Below are positions 55,582 to 64,000 of a stretch of DNA of 64,000 nt, piece by piece. Made by a program: the position numbers and the translations under genes. Below the pieces are notes generated by a model, which made no database searches, was not told the DNA's origin, and saw only the letters and a list, made by a program, of their open reading frames with translations. Each line of letters starts with the position of its first letter. The first letter of the stretch is position 1. This stretch comes from Myxococcales bacterium (GTDB taxonomy: Bacteria; Myxococcota_A; Polyangia; Haliangiales; Haliangiaceae): NCBI GenBank assembly GCA_016716835.1, contig JADJUW010000001.1:1-64000 (forward strand). The letters run 5' to 3'.

Positions 55582-58312
55582 TGGCCGCGGCCTGGTCGAG
55601 GCCCATGGCGCCGCGCAGGCGCTGATACAAGCCGCCATCGCTCATTGCCTTTGGCGCCGGGCTGTCGGCCTGCAGCACCGTCATCAGCAGCTGGGCGTGA
55701 TATGGGTGTTCCATGAAGTAGCGCGCTGAGTCTTCGGCATAGGCCTCAAGGTTTGTGGTGTGTTGCTCCCAAGGCCCTTTTTGATAGGTTCGCTCCATGA
55801 AATTGGTGCCCTCGGCGGCGTCGAGATACGCGGTCAGCGCGATCATGGTCTGCATCAAAGGCAGCATCCTCTCGGTGCCATGGCCTAGGCTTTCATGCAC
55901 GAGCCGCCGCAGGCCAGAGGATTCGGTGTAGCCGCCGGGCATAAAGCCCATCTTGGTGCCGTTCTCGGTCCCGTTTACCTTGCCGATTTTTTGCTTTCCG
56001 AAGGCGCCGTTATTCTTCTTTATGGTGTGTGAAAAATAGTCTGATTGCAGCGTCGTCAGCAGCGGCAGCTTTTTAAGCCACTGTTGCCACTGCGCGATCG
56101 CAGGGTGCTCGTCGGTTGCATGTTCCATATCCAGCCGCCGTACCGCGACGTTGCCACAGGCATCATAGGCGACGATGAGCTTGTCGTCGGCCCCGCGCTG
56201 CACCTTGGAAATTTGCACGCGCGCCTTGGCCGTGAGCACGGGGTCGCCGACCAGCTGTGATGCCTCGTCGATCACTTGGACGTCCGTGGGGCGCGCCAGG
56301 TCTTTAAAGTGAACCAGCGGGCGATAGTGGCCCAGGGTTTTATCAAAAAAGTCGCGCAGCGCCCCGATGGAAGCGGGGACTAACTCGCCCCCCGGCCCGC
56401 GCGTAAAAAACGCGAGGTCGGCGGGGTGATAGTCATTGAGCTCTTGCTTTGCGATCTTGTTCCAATCAGCGATCGTCTGCGGCGTGTTGATGTAAGCTGA
56501 TTTGACACCTATGACAAAGGGGAAGTCCTCCGCGCCGGGCACGGTCATCGAGGCCAGCTCAAGCCTCAGCGCGCGGGGCATCTTTGCGATCACCGCCGCC
56601 GCATTCGCTCGCACATCGGCCACGATGGCGGCACGTCGTTGTTTCCACTGTTTTGGCGTCTTCACCCCAAGCTCGGCCAAAGCCTGCGCGATGGGATGCG
56701 CCGACGTCTCGGCCGATTTGCGCTTTCCTATAAGTTCAAACATGCCGATGAGCATGTCGGCTTGGCTCTGCCCCGACGCGGGCACGGACACAATTCGATA
56801 GCTCGTGCCGTTTACGATCGCGACGTCGCCGGTGCCATTAAGGGAGCTGCCCGAACGCTCGGGAGCCGGCTCAAATGACCACGTGCCGTCCTTGAACGTG
56901 CGGGCAAACATCTTGGCCTTCGCAAAGGTATGCGCATCGACGATGGTGCGGCCGATGATATAGTCGACATCGCCGTCGCTAGCGCCGACCTGGGTTGCGT
57001 GCCACGCGGTGCCGTCTGCATCGATAAATCGATCCTTGCTCTGGCCTTGGTGCCATTTGCCGTCGCGGCGAACCGCGAGCGTGCTCTTGCCGGTTGCGTG
57101 ATCGGTCAGCACAAGCGCGTCGGCAGATTTGTGTACGAGCTTGCCGCGAACCACGGTGCCGCTGCCAAGCCGGAGCGCGGCCGTCGTTATCTCCACGACC
57201 TTGCGGTCGGGCAAGAGGTGAGGCGCGGTGGTTTCGATGAGGTCGACTTCGGAGGTCAGCGGGCTGCCCGCGGAAAAGTCGTCGGGTCCGAACTCGCTCG
57301 AGGTTGGCTCGCCGCGCACCATCGTGGCGACGCCGAGGGGAACGCCCACGTGGTCGACCACGAGCTGGCGCGGTGACGCTTGGTCAGCTAGTGACCCTTT
57401 AATGACGCCGTAAGTGCCATCGGGCAGCATCATCTCGCGCGGGGTCAAAGCTTGCTTGGGCGGCGGACGCGAGACCTTGCGCTTGGCGAGTTGCAGCACG
57501 TCGCCACTGTGCGCGACGAACACGGTTGCCAGTGGGCTGGTCGCTTTGTACTCGACGCCCTTGGCATCGAGCAAGGAAACGGTCGGCTGCGGCAGCGCTT
57601 CATTCTTGACGTTCGTGGTCCACGTCAGCTTCGCCAGCCACGCACCGCCCTGGTCTCGGACAAATTCTACATCGCGGGGCGAGCCGCCTTGGGCGAGGTC
57701 GGTGCGACGCATGATATGCGTGCCGTCGGGCGCGACGTAGCCCGCGTCGGGCGTTGAAATATCTTGGTCGCGGAAGCGCTCGTGAACGATGCGGCTGCCG
57801 CTGATGGTTAGCAGGCGATCGCCCTCGATAAATTGATCGCGGCGCAGCGTTACGTCGTTTGCCGTGGCGTGGGTTGCATCTTGGTGGGTTACCTCGACAA
57901 GGCGCCCCGCCTCATCCTGGAGCACATAGGCCTTGCGGGAGGGCTTGCCTAACACCTTGAGCTTGCGCGTGCCGTGCGTCGCCGTGCCGTTCATGCGCAG
58001 CTGAAACGTTTCGCCGGTTTGCGTCTGGTAGGCCACGTCGATCGAGCTGCGGTCGATGCCTTTTTTGAGGGCGAGCGCCAATTGCCCATCGCCCTGGCGG
58101 GCGGGCGGCCGGCCGGGCTGGCGACCGGGCGTCGCAAACGCAGGTGCGAAATTTACGCGTCGAGTTGCGCGGCCCGGGCCGGACGTCAGGCGCGTGAAGT
58201 GGGTCTTGCCGGGATTCGCTCGAACCCGCTGGTGTCGGTTGGCTCCAGCACTCGCCGCGCTGGGCGCAACAACGCCCCAACAGGCGATGGCAATGAGCAG
58301 GCTGCGCAGCAC
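55565..58312 (-). CDS. large secreted protein with HExxGH motif, tandem paralogue A (M49-like metallopeptidase candidate)
   Basis: About 916 residues. GTG 58312 is chosen because it matches the start of paralogue B (MLRSLL...); the frame opens to 58393. A signal peptide is followed by a long region rich in beta repeats (VAPDGTHIM, LPDGTYGV, RDQFIEGDRLL). Near the C-terminus lies LVHESLGHGTERM (55880-55897 holds HESLGH), then 39 residues later NLEAYAEDSARYF. The pair HExxGH + E-x-x-A-E is the zinc signature of dipeptidyl-peptidase III (HELLGH, EECRAE). The rest does not obviously resemble that family. Convergent with the CPBP gene (17-bp overlap). Confidence 0.65.
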   Translation of the reverse strand: MLRSLLIAIACWGVVAPSAASAGANRHQRVRANPGKTHFTRLTSGPGRATRRVNFAPAFATPGRQPGRPPARQGDGQLALALKKGIDRSSIDVAYQTQTGETFQLRMNGTATHGTRKLKVLGKPSRKAYVLQDEAGRLVEVTHQDATHATANDVTLRRDQFIEGDRLLTISGSRIVHERFRDQDISTPDAGYVAPDGTHIMRRTDLAQGGSPRDVEFVRDQGGAWLAKLTWTTNVKNEALPQPTVSLLDAKGVEYKATSPLATVFVAHSGDVLQLAKRKVSRPPPKQALTPREMMLPDGTYGVIKGSLADQASPRQLVVDHVGVPLGVATMVRGEPTSSEFGPDDFSAGSPLTSEVDLIETTAPHLLPDRKVVEITTAALRLGSGTVVRGKLVHKSADALVLTDHATGKSTLAVRRDGKWHQGQSKDRFIDADGTAWHATQVGASDGDVDYIIGRTIVDAHTFAKAKMFARTFKDGTWSFEPAPERSGSSLNGTGDVAIVNGTSYRIVSVPASGQSQADMLIGMFELIGKRKSAETSAHPIAQALAELGVKTPKQWKQRRAAIVADVRANAAAVIAKMPRALRLELASMTVPGAEDFPFVIGVKSAYINTPQTIADWNKIAKQELNDYHPADLAFFTRGPGGELVPASIGALRDFFDKTLGHYRPLVHFKDLARPTDVQVIDEASQLVGDPVLTAKARVQISKVQRGADDKLIVAYDACGNVAVRRLDMEHATDEHPAIAQWQQWLKKLPLLTTLQSDYFSHTIKKNNGAFGKQKIGKVNGTENGTKMGFMPGGYTESSGLRRLVHESLGHGTERMLPLMQTMIALTAYLDAAEGTNFMERTYQKGPWEQHTTNLEAYAEDSARYFMEHPYHAQLLMTVLQADSPAPKAMSDGGLYQRLRGAMGLDQAAATTGEP

Positions 58313-58418
58313 GACGGTCGTAACTACAGCAAGGTGTGTGCCAATCCGCCGACCACCGCGCATTGACAGTGGGTAGATTTCGATTGACTGCACCCCGGGA
58401 GATCGACGGTAGCCGACG

Positions 58419-61221
58419 CTAGGGTTCCGCTAGCTTCATGGCGGTGCGCAACAGTTTGTAGAGGCCACCATCGCTAAATGGTTTCGGCGCAGGGGCATCG
58501 GCCTGGAGCACGGTCATGAGCAATTGCGCATGGTACGGGTGTTCCTTAAAATAGCTCGCCGAGTCTTCCATATAGGCCTCGAGATTTGTCGTGTGCTGCT
58601 CCCATGGACCGGTTTGATAGGTGCGCTCCATGAAGTTGGTGCCTTCCGCCGCGTCTAGGTACGCGCTGAGCGCAATCATGGTTTGCATCAAAGGAAGTAG
58701 GCGCTCGGTGCCATGCCCCAGGCTCTCATGCGCCAGGCGCCGCAGGCCAGGTGTACTTATTGTAGCCGCCGGGTATAAAGCCCATCTTGGTTACTTGCGG
58801 GCCCTCCCAAACGTGCAAGCCCCACGACCCATTGTTCTTCTTGGCCGAATGCGCAAACGCATCCGATTGAAGCGTCGCGAGCAGCGGCAGCTCGGCCAAC
58901 CAATCACGCCACTGCGTTGGCGTCGGATGGCCATCTTGCACCGCCTCGGTGTGCAGCGGGCGCGCTTCGACATTGCCGCAGGCGTCGTACGCCACGACGA
59001 TCTTGTCGGTCTCGCCCAGGCGCAAGGTTGACACCGCCTGTCGTGCCTTAACCATGAGGGCCGCGTCCCATGTTAGCTCGTCGACCGAGGTAACGATTTC
59101 CAGGCCCGCGGGACGCGCGAGGTCTGAATAATGTACCAGCGGTTTTTGCTGGCCCAACGTCGCATCAAAATAGGCTCGCAGCTCGCCCAGGCTCGCGGGG
59201 CGCAAGGTGCCGCTGGGGGCGACGTGAAAAAATGCGAGATCGGCTGGGTGATAGTCGGCGACGTCGATGCTCTTGGTGGCGCCCCATTGGCTGATGCTGC
59301 GCGGCGTGCCTATGACATTCGACTTTACGCCGATTGCAAAGGGAAACTCATCCGCGGTCGGGTTGAGCATTCTGCGGACGGCCTGCATGACGTCGGGGCT
59401 AATTTTTGCGACGTCAGGGCCAACGCCTTGGCGCAGTTGCGGCAGGATGCGCGCGCTTTGCGCTGCCCACGTGTTGGGGCCATCAATGCCCATTTGCTGC
59501 AGGGCGGTACGGATTGGGCTGGTCGAGCGCGTCGGTGCCTCGCGCTGGCCGACCTGGTTGAACATCGCCTCCAAGTCATCGGCAAGCTTGGCCGCGGTTA
59601 ACGGCTTGGCGACGATGCGATAAGCCTCGCCGTTGGAGATATACGTCGAGGCGTCGTGATTCGTGGTTTGGACCGAGCCTTCGGGCGCGGGCTCATAAAC
59701 CCACTGCGTTCCCTTTAGCGACCGGGTGAACATGGCCGTGGTCTTTTTCTTATCTTTCCCCACGATGGCTGTAGCGATGACCTGCGTTGGCGCGCCATCG
59801 AGTGCCTTGCCGCCTACGGGGAAGGCCCGCCACGCCATGCCCTTGTCATCGACGAATCTGTCATTGGTCGCGGCTTCATGCCAGTCGCCGTTGTGGCGAA
59901 TAAGTAGCCTATGGACGGCGCTGCGTGGCCTTTGCAAGACGATGGAGTTCGGCGTGCGTTCAACGACAAGGCCGCTCGCGAGCTTGCCCGAGCCCAGCAG
60001 CACGACCGCCGCGGGCACGTTGGCCAATGTGAAATCCGGTAGCTGTATCTGCGTTGTGGTTTCGATGACGTTGTCCTTCCCGATCCCTGTGCCGTCAGCG
60101 AAATCTGTGACCGCAAAGGTGCGGGGCGAAAGGCCCGTCTTGGTGTTGGTCGCCATGCTAAATGGCACGCCGAAGCGATTCACCACGAGCAGTTGCTTGC
60201 TGCCATCTTTGGCGTCAACCTCCTTGACGGCGCCATAGATGCCGTCTTTAAGCGTGAATTCCTGCCCGTTGAGCGTTGTGTCTGGCGGCGGGCGCGCGAT
60301 TTTCCCCTTGCGGTACTGCAAGACGTCGCCTTTGCTCACTCCGACGAACACCTCAAACGGCGCCTGCTGGGCGCGATACTCGGTGCCGTCTGCCGCCAGC
60401 AGGGACTGGCTTGGCACCTTCAACGCCACGAGGCTGCCATCGGTTTCCCACGTGAGATGCGCGTAATAGACGCCTTGCTCATCTTGGGCAAAGGCAACCT
60501 GGCTTGGGGCGGCGGCTTGCGGCCCGGCCCATTTTTGCATGATGTGGGTGCCATCCGGCGCGACAAAGCCCGCATCGGGATACGATAGGATCCCATCGTT
60601 GTGCGGGGTATGCCTGATGCGGGTGCCTTCAATCCGCAGCAGCCTATCGCCCTCGATGAATTGATTGGCGGCCAGCTTGAACCGGCGCAGCGTCCCGTGG
60701 GTCGCGTTCTTGCGCGTGAAGGCAACCAGCGCCCCTTGCGCATCCCTAAGCACATACTGGGCGTCGGTGGTTTTTCCGATGATCTTATAGGTCTTGTCAC
60801 CAATCGTCGCTTCGCCATTGAAGCGCATTTCAAGCTCGCCCTTGGCGGTGGCATAGCGCGCGTGCACGGTGGAGCGATCGGTGCCCTTGTCTAGGGCGAC
60901 GGCTACGTGGGTATCGGCGACGCGTTTCCCACGGGCCGCGCTCGGCGCAGCCTTCGCAACCTGCGATGGCTCCGCAATCGGCGTGGCGTCGTGCGCCGCC
61001 CGCAACGGACTAAAGAATGTGCCCCGAGGCGCACGCGGCTTAGCGCCGGGGACCCCAAAGCTACCTTTACTTTTGGGGCCGAGCCGCGCCGCACCGAGGT
61101 GAGGACCGCTTATGCGCTGGGATACGTTTGCCTTGCGCTGCGGCCCCTTGACCCCAGCCACGGCGGCGCTAGGGACTAACAGTCCCCCGCATAGCAAGGC
61201 CACAAGTAAGCTGCGCAGCAC
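58419..61221 (-). CDS. large secreted protein with HExxGH motif, tandem paralogue B (frameshifted)
   Basis: About 930 residues; GTG start giving MLRSLLVALLCGGLLVPSAA (signal peptide). Homologous to paralogue A throughout: QFIEGDRLL, VAPDGTHIM, RPPPDTTLNGQEF, DYHPADLAFFHVAP, IVVAYDACGNV, SDAFAHSAKKNNGSWG. The frame breaks near 58755; after one base correction it reads GLRRLAHESLGHGTERLLPL (HESLGH at 58713-58730) and NLEAYMEDSASYF, ending at 58419. The metal motif is thus retained, with Met in place of Ala. 106 bp separate A and B; likely co-transcribed and exported. Confidence 0.65.
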
Positions 61222-61610
61222 GATGGTGCTAGCTAGAGCAACTCATGTGCCAACCCCCCTCGGGGCTGGAAGGCGCTGGGCCCTTGGGACCGCGACCGCC
61301 GCTAAAATTAAAGACTGAACCGTTTGAGCGCCGTGACGTTCATCCCCCTACCTAAGTAGGTGGGCTCCACAATATTTGCTTGGGCTTCCCGACGAGCGGG
61401 CTTGCTCTCCCTAAATAGAGGCGGATCCCTGAATGAAAAGAGTGGGGAACTAATTGCTCACTTGTTATCGCTTCACACCGTTCAGTCAAGATTAACGCTA
61501 GCGACGATGCAGGATCTCGTCAAGCGAAAATCGTTTGCGGCGCGAAAACTAAATTTGTCAAGATTGCCGCGAAGCGATTGTAGCTGCCGCAGTCACGTCT
61601 GTGCGGGCAG
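61222..61610. other. promoter region between paralogue B and nuoI
   Basis: About 390 bp, - strand genes on both sides. An AT-richer patch near 61430-61600 could hold the promoter for paralogue B. A + strand open frame at 61360-61719 runs antisense into nuoI and has no coding look. No RNA gene seen. Confidence 0.3.
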
Positions 61611-62222
61611 TTACGGCTTTTCGCGCCACTCGGCGCCTTCGCCGCCCTGCGTCGCGATGGAGGTGCTACCTCGCGACATCAATTCTTCCTTGTTCATGAT
61701 CGCCTGGTTGCGCTCATAAACCGGCTTGACATGGACGCCGGTATCCATGCGGATGGCGTCGCACGGGCAGGCCTCGACGCACAGGCCGCAGGCGATGCAG
61801 CGCAGCTCGTCGATCTCGAAGATCGCCGGGCGCTTCTCGATGCTGCCATCGGCGGCCTCCTCGGGGACAATCGTGATGCAGTTGGCCGGGCAGGCCGTGG
61901 GGCAGCACATACAGGCGACGCAGCGCACGTTGCCGTCGTCGCGCAACATGAGGCGATGCAGGCCACGGAAGCGCTCGGGATACGGAATGGTTTCCTCGGG
62001 GTACTGCACCGTCTCGATGTCGCCCTTGTCGCGCGGCAAGAGGAGGTTGCGCGCAAAGTGCTTAAACGTAATGCCGAGGCCCGTCAGCGTCGCCGATAAA
62101 AACGACGCGTCGTCGTTGGTCGGGCGCGCCACCAGCACGCTGCGCTGCTTTGGGTTTTTCACCGAGGTCGAGACGACGACCGGGCCGTCGCTAGGTGGAG
62201 CTGCGTGATGTCCTGAAGCCAT
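61611..62222 (-). CDS. nuoI: NADH-quinone oxidoreductase subunit I (NuoI)
   Basis: 203 residues. Two 4Fe-4S ferredoxin motifs, CVACMCCPTACP and CIACGLCVEACP, bind clusters N6a and N6b that carry electrons in complex I toward quinone. YPERFRGLHRLMLRDDGNVR before the first cluster is typical. Third gene of the nuoG-nuoH-nuoI run; 22 bp after nuoH. Confidence 0.95.
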   Translation of the reverse strand: MASGHHAAPPSDGPVVVSTSVKNPKQRSVLVARPTNDDASFLSATLTGLGITFKHFARNLLLPRDKGDIETVQYPEETIPYPERFRGLHRLMLRDDGNVRCVACMCCPTACPANCITIVPEEAADGSIEKRPAIFEIDELRCIACGLCVEACPCDAIRMDTGVHVKPVYERNQAIMNKEELMSRGSTSIATQGGEGAEWREKP

Positions 62223-62244
62223 GGGGTCCTCGTTTGCGATCAGC

Positions 62245-63441
62245 TTAGATAAAAAACAACTTGATCAGTGCCGTCAGCATGACGTTGGCCAGCGCCAACG
62301 GCAAGAGCCATTTCCAGCCCAGGTTCATCAGCTGGTCGGCGCGGAAACGCGGCAGGGTCCAGCGAATGAGCAGCTGGAACGAGCACAGCAAGACCACCTT
62401 GAGGCCAAACGCCGCAAATTGCAGCAGCGACACCAGCCAGTGGTCCATGGCGAAGAAGGCGCCGCCCGTCGAAATGCCGAGCTCGTTGACGTAGCCGCCA
62501 AAGCGGAAACCATCGGGGTCGAGGAAGGGCACCTGGTAGCCGCCAAAGAACACGGTGGTGACCACGGCCGAGACGAAGACGATTTCGATGAACTCGGCGA
62601 GATAGAACATGCCAAAGCGCATGCCCGAGTATTCGACGAAGTAGCCGACGATTTCCGATTCGCCCTCGGGGATGTCAAACGGCGCGCGCTTGGTCTCGGC
62701 GATCGACGCCGTAAAAAAGAGCACCAGCGCCAACGGCTGCCACAGCCACAGCCAGTTCATGGGATTGCTGGCCGACATGGTGCTGCTGGCGCCGTGCGCC
62801 GCGATCCAGCCCGGCTCGAGGCTGCCGACGAGCAAGAACACGCCCATCAGCGACAGGCCCATGGACACTTCGTAGGCCATCATTTGCGATGAGCCGCGCA
62901 GGCCGCCAAGGAGCGCCCACTTGTTGTAGCTGGCCCAGCCAGCCAGCGTGGTGCCGTAGTTGGCAAGGGTGAGCACGGCGAAGTAGAACAGCAGGCCAAA
63001 GTCGACTTGCAAGATTTGCAGGCGGATGGCGTCGGCAAAGCCGGGCGCGGTAGGGGCGGCGGCGAGCGCGGCAACATCGAGCGGCGCCGTCAGGCTGTGC
63101 GGAAAAATCGTCGGGCCAAACGGAATGATGGCAAACGCCACCAGCACCGGGGCGAGCGCGATAATCGGCGCCAAGGTAAACAAGCCCTTGTGGGCGTTGG
63201 TTGGCACGACGTCTTCTTTGAATGCCATCTTGATGCCGTCAGCGACAAAGTGAAGAATGCCCTTGAGGCGGATCTTCATGCCGAGCAGCGGCAGCATCGC
63301 GCGGTTGGGGCCGAGGCGGTCTTGCATCATCGCGCTCTGGCGACGCTCGGCCCACGTGAGCAGCGAGGCGAGCGGCATGACAAAGCCAAACACCAAGAGC
63401 AGCCACTTGGTAATCGGTGAGTTGAGAATGGTTGGTATCAT
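62245..63441 (-). CDS. nuoH: NADH-quinone oxidoreductase subunit H (NuoH)
   Basis: 398 residues from ATG 63441, about eight to nine membrane segments. Signature ERRQSAMMQDRLGPNRAM near the N-terminus, GILHFVADGIKMAFKEDVVP, and RAPFDIPEGESEIVGYFVEY (quinone-site acidic loop). It forms part of the quinone-binding site of complex I in the inner membrane. The ATG is 5 bp after the nuoG stop. Confidence 0.94.
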   Translation of the reverse strand: MIPTILNSPITKWLLLVFGFVMPLASLLTWAERRQSAMMQDRLGPNRAMLPLLGMKIRLKGILHFVADGIKMAFKEDVVPTNAHKGLFTLAPIIALAPVLVAFAIIPFGPTIFPHSLTAPLDVAALAAAPTAPGFADAIRLQILQVDFGLLFYFAVLTLANYGTTLAGWASYNKWALLGGLRGSSQMMAYEVSMGLSLMGVFLLVGSLEPGWIAAHGASSTMSASNPMNWLWLWQPLALVLFFTASIAETKRAPFDIPEGESEIVGYFVEYSGMRFGMFYLAEFIEIVFVSAVVTTVFFGGYQVPFLDPDGFRFGGYVNELGISTGGAFFAMDHWLVSLLQFAAFGLKVVLLCSFQLLIRWTLPRFRADQLMNLGWKWLLPLALANVMLTALIKLFFI

Positions 63442-63446
63442 GGGGG

Positions 63447-64000
63447 TTACCCTCGGCTCCCGGCGAAGCGCAGTTGCAGCGGCCGCACGTCGCGGCCCCA
63501 TTTAGCGTCGGCAAAGGATGGTGACAGCGCGGCGTAGGCGGTGAAGACTTCCTTGGCGTTTTTATGCCCGAGCTTTGTCCCGACTAATTCGCCGAGTTCG
63601 GCGACGCCCTGCCACGCCGGCTTGGCGAGGCCGGGCGCTGAAACGGCGGCGTGAAAGCGCTGCGTCTTGTTTTGCCGATTGGTGACGGTGCCCGACATCT
63701 CGGCCCATGCGGCGGCGGGCAGCGCGATGGCGGCGGTGCGCACCGCGCCAACTTCGTGCGAGGCAATCGCGATGAGCGGCGCCTTGGTGGCGCCAAGGTC
63801 AAGCGTGGTGCCGAGCGCGACCACGGCTTTGACAGTGCCGGCGGCCAGCGCCGCGCCCAGTTGCGAGGTATCGGTCAGGGTAACATTGAGCGCTGCGGCT
63901 AGCGCGGTGACACCGGCGCGGTTGGGGCTGACGTCGGCGTCGCGCAAGATCTTGTCGGCGCGGCCCGGCACGGGCGCGGCGCCGGTGGCAAACACCGGTC
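63447..64000 (-). CDS. nuoG: NADH-quinone oxidoreductase subunit G (NuoG), C-terminal part
   Basis: The 5' end lies beyond the window; about 184 residues are visible. SGTVTNRQNKTQRFHAAVSA followed by AKPAWQGVAELGELVG is the C-terminal molybdopterin-oxidoreductase-like region of NuoG. The large peripheral-arm subunit carries Fe-S clusters of complex I. Order nuoG-nuoH-nuoI is the standard one, with very short spacers. Confidence 0.85.
   Translation of the reverse strand, partial: PVFATGAAPVPGRADKILRDADVSPNRAGVTALAAALNVTLTDTSQLGAALAAGTVKAVVALGTTLDLGATKAPLIAIASHEVGAVRTAAIALPAAAWAEMSGTVTNRQNKTQRFHAAVSAPGLAKPAWQGVAELGELVGTKLGHKNAKEVFTAYAALSPSFADAKWGRDVRPLQLRFAGSRG

Noticed and set aside
61360..61719. 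+ strand open frame before nuoI
   Set aside because: Overlaps nuoI antisense, with no start signal or recognisable sequence.
1..64000. CRISPR arrays, rRNA, tRNA or insertion-sequence transposases
   Set aside because: No regularly spaced repeats, no rRNA or convincing tRNA cloverleaf and no transposase motif were seen on reading both strands.

Overview
The window looks like a chromosome segment of a high-GC myxobacterium-like organism (Myxococcota). The exact lineage is inferred; Haliangium/Kofleria-type relatives are plausible. Evidence: four proteins with MYXO-CTERM-like tails (Cys, one membrane segment, Arg cluster), many signal-peptide lipoproteins, seven-bladed SBBP repeats, Cys-rich parallel beta-helix lipoproteins, an orphan ParA with an N-terminal zinc finger, a histone-H1-like Lys/Ala/Pro protein, and a nuoGHI run at the right edge.

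Region 1 (1-13926, + strand) is the downstream part of a BREX type 2 phage-defence locus: pglY (5' end outside the window), pglZ, brxD and brxHI, tightly coupled by overlapping stop/start codons. It is followed by three more co-directional, overlapping genes: an unrecognised 548-residue protein, a two-motif phospholipase-D-like protein, and an unrecognised ~355-residue protein. These three look like an accessory module of the same operon and are one of the two most interesting items here. Almost every gene in this block contains single-base indels, mostly at short homopolymers; some compensate each other.

Region 2 (13.9-20.6 kb) is an accessory zone. It has two full copies and one end fragment of a ~215-240 bp GC-rich dispersed repeat, a lipoprotein, a DUF3800 protein, an HTH/nucleotidyltransferase toxin-antitoxin-like pair behind an AT-rich palindrome, an orphan TIGR02574-type antitoxin, and a Fic protein behind a perfect 9-bp inverted repeat.

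Region 3 (20.8-44.5 kb) holds envelope and secreted proteins: DUF6544, MYXO-CTERM proteins, a duplicated lipoprotein pair, two J-domain proteins, a STAND ATPase regulator, a beta-helix lipoprotein, a membrane-anchored barnase-like RNase with its barstar, an SBBP beta-propeller, an operon of MYXO-CTERM zincin-like protein + DUF455 + ATP-grasp, a Ca2+/Na+ antiporter and an SCO1-like protein.

Region 4 (44.5-54.8 kb) has the ParA/ribbon-helix-helix pair, a soluble histidine kinase, the H1-like protein, a membrane kinase/response-regulator pair, an unknown gene in a poorly coding stretch, a matrixin-like MYXO-CTERM protease, and gltX.

Region 5 (54.8-64 kb) has a CPBP intramembrane protease (candidate myxosortase), two tandem ~920-residue secreted paralogues carrying HExxGH plus a downstream E-x-x-(A/M)-E motif reminiscent of dipeptidyl-peptidase III (M49), and nuoI, nuoH and the 3' end of nuoG. 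Frame interruptions also occur in gltX and other likely functional genes, so many indels are probably sequence errors rather than decay.
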